In this document: positions 12,501-27,500 of the stretch, piece by piece
Position numbering within the stretch: position 1 is the stretch's first letter
Layout of the letters: each line of letters opens with the position of its first letter
NCBI RefSeq assembly: GCF_932526225.1
Contig: NC_064041.1
Location: forward strand, 940,699-1,004,698
DNA length: 64,000 bases
Direction of reading: 5' to 3'
DNA from: Nematostella vectensis
Lineage: Eukaryota > Cnidaria > Anthozoa > Actiniaria > Edwardsiidae
Made by a program: the position numbers and the translations under genes
Notes under the pieces: generated by a model
The model's database searches: none
Told to the model about the DNA's origin: nothing
The model's input: only the letters and a program-made list of their open reading frames with translations

Positions 12501-15500
12501 CATCCATCATCGTACAGTATTACATTCATCATCATCATACAGTATTACATTCATCAGCATACAGTATTACATCCATCATCATAATACAGTATTACATTCA
12601 TCATCATACAGTATTACATTCATCATCATCATACAGTATTACATTCATTAGCATACAGTATTACATTCATCATCATCATACAGTATTACATTCATCATCA
12701 TACAGTATTACATCCATCATCATCATACAGTATTACATTCATCATCATCATACAGTATTACATTCATCATCATACAGTATTACATCCATCATCATCATAC
12801 AGTATTACATTCATCATCATCATACAGTATTACATTCATCATCATCATACAGTATTGCATTCATCATCATCATACAGTATTACATTCATCATCATCATAC
12901 AGTATTGCATTCATCATCATCATACAGTATTACATTTATCATCATCATACAGTATTACATTCATCATCATACAGTATTACAGTCATCATCATCATACAGT
13001 ATTACATTCATCAGCATCATACAGTATTACATTCATCATCATACAGTATTACATTCATCATCATCATACAGTATTACATTCATCATCATCATACAGTATT
13101 GCATTCATCATCATCATACAGTATTACATTCATCATCATCATACAGTATTACATTCATCATCATCATACAGTATTACATTCATCATCATCATACAGTATT
13201 ACATTCATCATCATCATACAGTATTACATTCATCATCATCATACAGTATTACATTCATCATCATCATACAGTATTACATTCATCATCATCATACAGTATT
13301 ACATTCATCATCATACAGTATTACATTCATCATCATCATACAGTATTACATTCATCATCATCATACAGTATTGCATTCATCATCATCATACAGTATTACA
13401 TTCATCATCATCATACAGTATTACATTCATCATCATCATACAGTATTACATTCATCATCATCATACAGTATTGCATTCATCATCATCATACAGTATTACA
13501 TTCATCATCATCATACAGTATTGCATTCATCAGCATCATACAGTATTACATTCATCATCATACAGTATTACATTCATCATCATCATACAGTATTACATTC
13601 ATCATCATCATACAGTATTGCATTCATCATCATCATACAGTATTACATTCATCATCATACAGTATTACATTCATCATCATCATACAGTATTACATTCATC
13701 ATCATCATACAGTATTGCATTCATCAGCATCATACAGTATTACATTCATCATTATAATACAATATTACATTCATCATCATACAGTATTACATTCATCATC
13801 ATCATACAGTATTACATTCATCATCATCATACAGTATTACATTCATCATCATCATACAGTATTACATTCATCATCATACAGTATTACATTTATCATCATC
13901 ATACAGTATTACATTCATCATCATCATACAGTATTACATTCATCATCAACATACAGTATTACATTCATCATCATCATACAGTATTACATTCATCATCATA
14001 CAGTATTACATTCATCATCATCATACAGTATTGCATTCATCATCATCATACAGTATTACATTCATCATCATACATTATTACATTCATCATCATCATACAG
14101 TATTGCATTCATCATCATCATACAGTATTACATTCATCATCATCATACAGTATTACATTCATCATCATCATACAGTATTGCATTCATCATCATCATACAG
14201 TATTACATTTATCATCATCATACAGTATTACAGTCATCATCATCATACAGTATTACATTCATCATCATCATACAGTATTACATTCATCATCAACATACAG
14301 TATTACATTCATCATCATACAGTATTACATTCATCATCATCATACAGTATTACATTTATCATCATCATACAGTATTACAGTCATCATCATCATACAGTAT
14401 TACATTCATCATCATCATACAGTATTGCATTCATCATCATCATACAGTATTACATTCATCATCATCATACAGTATTGCATTCATCAGCATCATACAGTAT
14501 TACATTCATCATCATACAGTATTACATTCATCATCATCATACAGTATTACATTCATCATCAACATACAGTATTACATTCATCATCATCATACAGTATTAC
14601 ATTCATCATCATACAGTATTACATTCATCATCATCATACAGTATTACATTCATCATCATCATACAGTATTACATTCATCATCAACATACAGTATTACATT
14701 CATCATCATCATACAGTATTACATTCATCATCATACAGTATTACATTCATCATCATCATACAGTATTACATTCATCATCATCATACAGTATTGCATTCAT
14801 CATCATCATACAGTATTACATTCATCATCATACAGTATTACATTCATCATCATTATACAGTATTACATTCATCATCATCATCATACAGTATTGCATTCAT
14901 CATCATCATACAGTATTACATTCATCATCATCATACAGTATTACATTCATCATCATCATACAGTATTGCATTCATCATCATCATACAGTATTACATTTAT
15001 CATCATCATACAGTATTACAGTCATCATCATCATACAGTATTACATTCATCATCATCATACAGTATTACATTCATCATCAACATACAGTATTACATTCAT
15101 CATCATACAGTATTACATTCATCATCATCATACAGTATTACATTTATCATCATCATACAGTATTACAGTCATCATCATCATACAGTATTACATTCATCAT
15201 CATCATACAGTATTGCATTCATCATCATCATACAGTATTACATTCATCATCATCATACAGTATTGCATTCATCAGCATCATACAGTATTACATTCATCAT
15301 CATACAGTATTACATTCATCATCATCATACAGTATTACATTCATCATCATCATACAGTATTGCATTCATCATCATCATACAGTATTACATTCATCATCAT
15401 CATACAGTATTGCATTCATCATCATCATACAGTATTACATTTATCATCATCATACAGTATTACAGTCATCATCATCATACAGTATTACATTCATCATCAT

Positions 15501-18500
15501 CATACAGTATTACATTCATCATCAACATACAGTATTGCATTCATCATCATACAGTATTACATTCATCATCATCATACAGTATTACATTCATCATCATCAT
15601 ACAGTATTACATTCATCATCATCATACAGTATTACATTCATCATCATCATACAGTATTACATTTATCATCATCATACAGTATTACATTCATCATCATACA
15701 GTATTACATTCATCATCATCATACAGTATTACATTCATCATCAACATACAGTATTACATTCATCATCATCATACAGTATTACATTCATCATCATCATACA
15801 GTATTACATTTATCATCATCATACAGTATTACATTCATCATCATCATACAGTATTACATTCATCATCATCATACAGTATTACATTCATCATCATACAGTA
15901 TTACATTCATCATCATCATACAGTATTACATTCATCATCATACAGTATTACATCCATCATCATCATACAGTATTACATTCATCATCATCATACAGTATTA
16001 CATTTATCATCATCATACAGTATTACATTCATCATCATACAGTATTACATTCATCATCATCATACAGTATTACATTCATCATCAACATACAGTATTACAT
16101 TCATCATCATCATACAGTATTACATTCATCATCATCATACAGTATTACATTCATCATCATACAGTATTACATTCATCATCATCATACAGTATTACATCCA
16201 TCATCGTACAGTATTACATTCATCATCATCATACAGTATTACATTCATCAGCATACAGTATTACATCCATCATCATCAAACAGTATTACATTCATCATCA
16301 TCATACAGTATTACATTCATCATCATACAGTATTACATTCATCATCATCATACAGTATTACATCCATCATCGTACAGTATTACATTCATCATCATCATAC
16401 AGTATTACATTCATCAGCATACAGTATTACATCCATCATCATCATACAGTATTACATTCATCATCATCATACAGTATTACATTCATCATCATACAGTATT
16501 ACATTCATCATCATCATACAGTATTACATCCATCATCGTACAGTATTACATTCATCATCATCATACAGTATTACATTCATCAGCATACAGTATTACATCC
16601 ATCATCATCATACAGTATTACATTCATCATCATACAGTATTACATTCATCATCATCATACAGTATTACATTCATTAGCATACAGTATTACATTCATCATC
16701 ATCATACAGTATTACATTCATCATCATACAGTATTACATCCATCATCATCATACAGTATTACATTCATCATCATCATACAGTATTACATTCATCATCATC
16801 ATACAGTATTGCATTCATCATCATCATACAGTATTACATTCATCATCATCATACAGTATTGCATTCATCATCATACAGTATTACATTCATCATCAAACAG
16901 TATTACATTCATCATCATCATACAGTATTACATTCATCATCATACAGTATTACATTTATCATCATCATACAATATTACATTCATCATCATCATACAGTAT
17001 TACATTCATCATCATCATACAGTATTACATTCATCATCATACAGTATTACATTCATCATCATCATACAATATTACATTCATCATCATCATACAGTATTAC
17101 ATTCATCATCATCATACAGTATTACATTCATCATCATCATACAGTATAACATTCATCATCATCATACAGTATTACATTCATCATCATCATACAGTATTAC
17201 ATTCATCATCATACAGTATTACATTCATCATCATCATACAGTATTACATTCATCATCAAACAGTATTACATTCATCATCATCATACAGTATTGCATTCAT
17301 CATCATCATACAGTATTGCATTCATCATCATCATACAGTATTACATTTATCATCATCATACAGTATTACATTCATCATCATCATACAGTATTACATTCAT
17401 CATCATCATACAGTATTACATTCATCATCATACAGTATTACATTCATCATCATCATACAGTATTACATTCATCATCATACAGTATTACATCCATCATCAT
17501 CATACAGTATTACATTCATCATCATCATACAGTATTACATTTATCATCATCATACAGTATTACATTCATCATCATACAGTATTACATTCATCATCATCAT
17601 ACAGTATTACATTCATCATCAACATACAGTATTACATTCATCATCATCATACAGTATTACATTCATCATCATCATACAGTATTACATTCATCATCATACA
17701 GTATTACATTCATCATCATCATACAGTATTACATCCATCATCGTACAGTATTACATTCATCATCATCATACAGTATTACATTCATCAGCATACAGTATTA
17801 CATCCATCATCATCATACAGTATTACATTCATCATCATACAGTATTACATTCATCATCATCATACAGTATTACATTCATTAGCATACAGTATTACATTCA
17901 TCATCATCATACAGTATTACATTCATCATCATACAGTATTACATCCATCATCATCATACAGTATTACATTCATCATCATCATACAGTATTACATTCATCA
18001 TCATCATACAGTATTGCATTCATCATCATCATACAGTATTACATTCATCATCATCATACAGTATTGCATTCATCATCATACAGTATTACATTCATCATCA
18101 AACAGTATTACATTCATCATCATCATACAGTATTACATTCATCATCATACAGTATTACATTTATCATCATCATACAATATTACATTCATCATCATCATAC
18201 AGTATTACATTCATCATCATCATACAGTATTACATTCATCATCATACAGTATTACATTCATCATCATCATACAATATTACATTCATCATCATCATACAGT
18301 ATTACATTCATCATCATCATACAGTATTACATTCATCATCATCATACAGTATAACATTCATCATCATCATACAGTATTACATTCATCATCATCATACAGT
18401 ATTACATTCATCATCATACAGTATTACATTCATCATCATCATACAGTATTACATTCATCATCAAACAGTATTACATTCATCATCATCATACAGTATTGCA

Positions 18501-21500
18501 TTCATCATCATCATACAGTATTGCATTCATCATCATCATACAGTATTACATTTATCATCATCATACAGTATTACATTCATCATCATCATACAGTATTACA
18601 TTCATCATCATCATACAGTATTACATTCATCATCATACAGTATTACATTCATCATCATCATACAGTATTGCATTCATCATCATCATACAGTATTACATTT
18701 ATCATCATCATACAGTATTACATTCATCATCATCATACAGTATTACATTCATCATCATCATACAGTATTACATTCATCATTATCATACAGTATTACATTC
18801 ATCATCATCATACAGTATTACATTCATCATCATCATACAGTATTACATTCATCATCATCATACAGTATTACATTCATCATCATCATACAGTATTACATTC
18901 ATCATCATCATCATACAGTATTACATTCATCATCATCATACAGTATTACATTCATCATCAGCATACAGTATTACATTCATCATCATACAGTATTACATTC
19001 ATCATCATCATACAGTATTACATTCATCATCATCATACAGTATTACATTCATCATCATACAGTATTACATTCATCATCATCATACAGTATTACATCCATC
19101 ATCGTACAGTATTACATTCATCATCATCATACAGTATTACATTCATCAGCATACAGTATTACATTCATCATCATCATACAGTATTACATTCATCATCATC
19201 ATACAGTATTACATTCATCATCATCATACAGTATTACATTCATCATCATACAGTATTACATCCATCATCATCATACAGTATTACATTCATCATCATCATA
19301 CAGTATTACATTCATCATCATCATACAGTATTGCATTCATCATCATCATACAGTATTACATTCATCATCATACAGTATTACATTCATCATCATCATACAG
19401 TATTACATTCATCAGCATACAGTATTACATTCATCATCATCATACAGTATTACATTCATCATCATCATACAGTATTACATTCATCATCATCATACAGTAT
19501 TACATTCATCATCATCATACAGTATTGCATTCATCATCATCATACAGTATTACATTCATCATCATCATACAGTATTGCATTCATCATCATACAGTATTAC
19601 ATTCATCATCAAACAGTATTACATTCATCATCATCATACAGTATTACATTCATCATCATACAGTATTACATTTATCATCATCATACAATATTACATTCAT
19701 CATCATCATACAGTATTACATTCATCATCATCATACAGTATTACATTCATCATCATACAGTATTACATTCATCATCATCATACAATATTACATTCATCAT
19801 CATCATACAGTATTACATTCATCATCATCATACAGTATTACATTCATCATCATCATACAGTATAACATTCATCATCATCATACAGTATTACATTCATCAT
19901 CATCATACAGTATTACATTCATCATCATACAGTATTACATTCATCATCATCATACAGTATTACATTCATCATCAAACAGTATTACATTCATCATCATCAT
20001 ACAGTATTGCATTCATCATCATCATACAGTATTGCATTCATCATCATCATACAGTATTACATTTATCATCATCATACAGTATTACATTCATCATCATCAT
20101 ACAGTATTACATTCATCATCATCATACAGTATTACATTCATCATCATACAGTATTACATTCATCATCATCATACAGTATTGCATTCATCATCATCATACA
20201 GTATTACATTTATCATCATCATACAGTATTACATTCATCATCATCATACAGTATTACATTCATCATCATCATACAGTATTACATTCATCATTATCATACA
20301 GTATTACATTCATCATCATCATACAGTATTACATTCATCATCATCATACAGTATTACATTCATCATCATCATACAGTATTACATTCATCATCATCATACA
20401 GTATTACATTCATCATCATCATCATACAGTATTACATTCATCATCATCATACAGTATTACATTCATCATCAGCATACAGTATTACATTCATCATCATACA
20501 GTATTACATTCATCATCATCATACAGTATTACATTCATCATCATCATACAGTATTACATTCATCATCATACAGTATTACATTCATCATCATCATACAGTA
20601 TTACATCCATCATCGTACAGTATTACATTCATCATCATCATACAGTATTACATTCATCAGCATACAGTATTACATTCATCATCATCATACAGTATTACAT
20701 TCATCATCATCATACAGTATTACATTCATCATCATCATACAGTATTACATTCATCATCATACAGTATTACATCCATCATCATCATACAGTATTACATTCA
20801 TCATCATCATACAGTATTACATTCATCATCATCATACAGTATTGCATTCATCATCATCATACAGTATTACATTCATCATCATACAGTATTACATTCATCA
20901 TCATCATACAGTATTACATTCATCAGCATACAGTATTACATTCATCATCATCATACAGTATTACATTCATCATCATCATACAGTATTACATTCATCATCA
21001 TCATACAGTATTACATTCATCATCATCATACAGTATTACATTCATCATCAACATACAGTATTACATTCATCATCATCATACAGTATTACATTCATCATCA
21101 TCATACAGTATTACATTCATCATCAACATACAGTATTACATTCATCAGCATCATACAGTATTACATTCATCATCAACATACAGTATTACATTCATCATCA
21201 TCATACAGTATTACATTCATCATCATACAGTATTACATCCATCATCATCATACAGTATTACATTCATCATCATCATACAGTATTACATTCATCATCAACA
21301 TACAGTATTACATTTATCATTATAATACAATATTACATTCATCATCAACATACAGTATTACATTCATCATCATCATACAGTATTACATTCATCATCATCA
21401 TACAGTATTACATTCATCATCATCATACAGTATTACATTCATCATCAACATACAGTATTACATTCATCATCATCATACAGTATTACATTCATCATCATCA

Positions 21501-24500
21501 TACAGTATTACATTCATCATCATCATACAGTATTACATTCATCATCATCATACAGTATTACATTCATCATCATCATACAGTATTACATTCATCATCATCA
21601 TACAGTATTACATTCATCATCATCATACAGTATTACATTCATCATCATCATACAGTATTACATTTATCATCATCATACAGTATTACATTCATCATCATCA
21701 TACAGTATTACATTCATCATCATCATACAGTATTACATTCATCATCATACAGTATTACATTCATCATCATACAGTATTACATTCATCATCATCATACAGT
21801 ATTACATTCATCATCATACAGTATTACATTCATCATCATCATACAGTATTACATCCATCATCGTACAGTATTACATTCATCATCATACAGTATTACATTC
21901 ATCATCATCATACAGTATTACATTCATCATCATCATACAGTATTACATTCATCATCATCATACAGTATTACATTCATCAGCATCATACAGTATTACATTC
22001 ATCATCATCATACAGTATTACATTCATCATCATCATACAGTATTACATTCATCATCATCATACAGTATTACATTCATCATCATCATACAGTATTGCATTC
22101 ATCATCATCATACAATATTTCATTCATCATCATCATACAGTATTACATTCATCATCAACATACAGTATTACATTCATCATCATCATACAGTATTACATTC
22201 ATCAGCATCATACAGTATTACATTCATCATCAACATACAGTATTACATTCATCATCATCATACAGTATTACATTCATCATCATACAGTATTACATTCATC
22301 ATCATCATACAGTATAACATTCATCATCATACAGTATTACATTCATCATCATCATACAGTATTACATTCATCATCAACATACAGTATTACATTCATCATC
22401 ATCATACAGTATTACATTCATCATCATCATACAGTATTACATTCATCATCATACAGTATTACATTCATCATCATCATACAGTATTGCATTCATCATCATA
22501 CAGTATTACATTCATCATCATCATACAGTATTACATTCATCATCATCATACAGTATTACATTCATCATCATCATACAGTATTACATTCATCATCATCATA
22601 CAGTATTACATTCATCATCATACAGTATTACATTCATCATCATACAGTATTACATTCATCATCATCATACAGTATTACATTTATCATCATCATACAGTAT
22701 TACATTCATCATCATACAGTATTACATTCATCATCATCATACAGTATTACATTAATCATCATCATACAGTATTACATTCATCATCATCATACAGTATTAC
22801 ATTCATCATCATACAGTATTACATCCATCATCATCATACAGTATTACATTCATCATCATCATACAGTATTACATTCATCATCATCATACAGTATTGCATT
22901 CATCATCATCATACAGTATTACATTCATCATCATCATACAGTATTACATTCATCATCATCATACAGTATTACATTCATCATCATCATACAGTATTGCATT
23001 CATCATCATCATACAGTATTACATTCATCATCATCATACAGTATTACATTCATTAGCATACAGTATTACATTCATCATCATCATACAGTATTACATTCAT
23101 CATCATACAGTATTACATCCATCATCATCATACAGTATTACATTCATCATCATCATACAGTATTACATTCATCATCATCATACAGTATTGCATTCATCAT
23201 CATCATACAGTATTACATTCATCATCATCATACAGTATTGCATTCATCATCATACAGTATTACATTCATCATCAAACAGTATTACATTCATCATCATCAT
23301 ACAGTATTACATTCATCATCATACAGTATTACATTTATCATCATCATACAATATTACATTCATCATCATCATACAGTATTACATTCATCATCATCATACA
23401 GTATTACATTCATCATCATACAGTATTACATTCATCATCATCATACAATATTACATTCATCATCATCATACAGTATTACATTCATCATCATCATACAGTA
23501 TTACATTCATCATCATCATACAGTATAACATTCATCATCATCATACAGTATTACATTCATCATCATCATACAGTATTACATTCATCATCATACAGTATTA
23601 CATTCATCATCATCATACAGTATTACATTCATCATCAAACAGTATTACATTCATCATCATCATACAGTATTGCATTCATCATCATCATACAGTATTGCAT
23701 TCATCATCATCATACAGTATTACATTTATCATCATCATACAGTATTACATTCATCATCATCATACAGTATTACATTCATCATCATCATACAGTATTACAT
23801 TCATCATCATACAGTATTACATTCATCATCATCATACAGTATTGCATTCATCATCATCATACAGTATTACATTTATCATCATCATACAGTATTACATTCA
23901 TCATCATCATACAGTATTACATTCATCATCATCATACAGTATTACATTCATCATTATCATACAGTATTACATTCATCATCATCATACAGTATTACATTCA
24001 TCATCATCATACAGTATTACATTCATCATCATCATACAGTATTACATTCATCATCATCATACAGTATTACATTCATCATCATCATCATACAGTATTACAT
24101 TCATCATCATCATACAGTATTACATTCATCATCAGCATACAGTATTACATTCATCATCATACAGTATTACATTCATCATCATCATACAGTATTACATTCA
24201 TCATCATCATACAGTATTACATTCATCATCATACAGTATTACATTCATCATCATCATACAGTATTACATCCATCATCGTACAGTATTACATTCATCATCA
24301 TCATACAGTATTACATTCATCAGCATACAGTATTACATTCATCATCATCATACAGTATTACATTCATCATCATCATACAGTATTACATTCATCATCATCA
24401 TACAGTATTACATTCATCATCATACAGTATTACATCCATCATCATCATACAGTATTACATTCATCATCATCATACAGTATTACATTCATCATCATCATAC

Positions 24501-27500
24501 AGTATTGCATTCATCATCATCATACAGTATTACATTCATCATCATACAGTATTACATTCATCATCATCATACAGTATTACATTCATCAGCATACAGTATT
24601 ACATTCATCATCATCATACAGTATTACATTCATCATCATCATACAGTATTACATTCATCATCATCATACAGTATTACATTCATCATCATCATACAGTATT
24701 ACATTCATCATCAACATACAGTATTACATTCATCATCATCATACAGTATTACATTCATCATCATCATACAGTATTACATTCATCATCAACATACAGTATT
24801 ACATTCATCAGCATCATACAGTATTACATTCATCATCAACATACAGTATTACATTCATCATCATCATACAGTATTACATTCATCATCATACAGTATTACA
24901 TCCATCATCATCATACAGTATTACATTCATCATCATCATACAGTATTACATTCATCATCAACATACAGTATTACATTTATCATTATAATACAATATTACA
25001 TTCATCATCAACATACAGTATTACATTCATCATCATCATACAGTATTACATTCATCATCATCATACAGTATTACATTCATCATCATCATACAGTATTACA
25101 TTCATCATCAACATACAGTATTACATTCATCATCATCATACAGTATTACATTCATCATCATCATACAGTATTACATTCATCATCATCATACAGTATTACA
25201 TTCATCATCATCATACAGTATTACATTCATCATCATCATACAGTATTACATTCATCATCATCATACAGTATTACATTCATCATCATCATACAGTATTACA
25301 TTCATCATCATCATACAGTATTACATTTATCATCATCATACAGTATTACATTCATCATCATCATACAGTATTACATTCATCATCATCATACAGTATTACA
25401 TTCATCATCATACAGTATTACATTCATCATCATACAGTATTACATTCATCATCATCATACAGTATTACATTCATCATCATACAGTATTACATTCATCATC
25501 ATCATACAGTATTACATCCATCATCGTACAGTATTACATTCATCATCATACAGTATTACATTCATCATCATCATACAGTATTACATTCATCATCATCATA
25601 CAGTATTACATTCATCATCATCATACAGTATTACATTCATCAGCATCATACAGTATTACATTCATCATCATCATACAGTATTACATTCATCATCATCATA
25701 CAGTATTACATTCATCATCATCATACAGTATTACATTCATCATCATCATACAGTATTGCATTCATCATCATCATACAATATTTCATTCATCATCATCATA
25801 CAGTATTACATTCATCATCAACATACAGTATTACATTCATCATCATCATACAGTATTACATTCATCAGCATCATACAGTATTACATTCATCATCAACATA
25901 CAGTATTACATTCATCATCATCATACAGTATTACATTCATCATCATACAGTATTACATTCATCATCATCATACAGTATAACATTCATCATCATACAGTAT
26001 TACATTCATCATCATCATACAGTATTACATTCATCATCAACATACAGTATTACATTCATCATCATCATACAGTATTACATTCATCATCATCATACAGTAT
26101 TACATTCATCATCATACAGTATTACATTCATCATCATCATACAGTATTGCATTCATCATCATACAGTATTACATTCATCATCATCATACAGTATTACATT
26201 CATCATCATCATACAGTATTACATTCATCATCATCATACAGTATTACATTCATCATCATCATACAGTATTACATTCATCATCATACAGTATTACATTCAT
26301 CATCATACAGTATTACATTCATCATCATCATACAGTATTACATTTATCATCATCATACAGTATTACATTCATCATCATACAGTATTACATTCATCATCAT
26401 CATACAGTATTACATTAATCATCATCATACAGTATTACATTCATCATCATCATACAGTATTACATTCATCATCATACAGTATTACATCCATCATCATCAT
26501 ACAGTATTACATTCATCATCATCATACAGTATTACATTCATCATCATCATACAGTATTGCATTCATCATCATCATACAGTATTACATTCATCATCATCAT
26601 ACAGTATTACATTCATCATCATCATACAGTATTACATTCATCATCATCATACAGTATTGCATTCATCATCATCATACAGTATTACATTCATCATCATCAT
26701 ACAGTATTACATTCATCATCATCATACAGTATTACATTCATCATCATCATACAGTATTACATTCATCATCATACAGTATTACATTCATCATCATCATACA
26801 GTATTACATTCATCATCATCATACAGTATTGCATTCATCATCATCATACAGTATTGCATTCATCATCATCATACAGTATTACATTCATCATCATCATACA
26901 GTATTACATTCATCATCATCATACAGTACTACATTCATCATCATCATACAGTATTACATTCATCATCATACAGTATTACATTCATCATCATCATACAGTA
27001 TTACATTCATCATCATACAGTATTACATTCATCATCATACAGTATTACATTCATCATCAAACAGTATTACATTCATCATCATCATACAGTATTACATTCA
27101 TCATCATACAGTATTACATTTATCATCATCATACAGTATTACATTTATCATCATACAGTATTACATTCATCATCATATTACAGTATAACATTCATCATCA
27201 TACAGTATTACATTCATCATCATCATACAGTATTACATTCATCATCAACATACAGTATTGCATTCATCATCATACAGTATTACATTCATCATCATCATAC
27301 AGTATTACATTCATCATCAACATACAGTATTACATTCATCATCATACAGTATTACATTCATCATCATCATACAGTATTGCATTCATCATCATACAGTATT
27401 ACATTCATCATCATCATACAGTATTACATTCATCATCATCATACAGTATTACATTCATCATCATACAGTATTACATTCATCATCATCATACAGTATTACA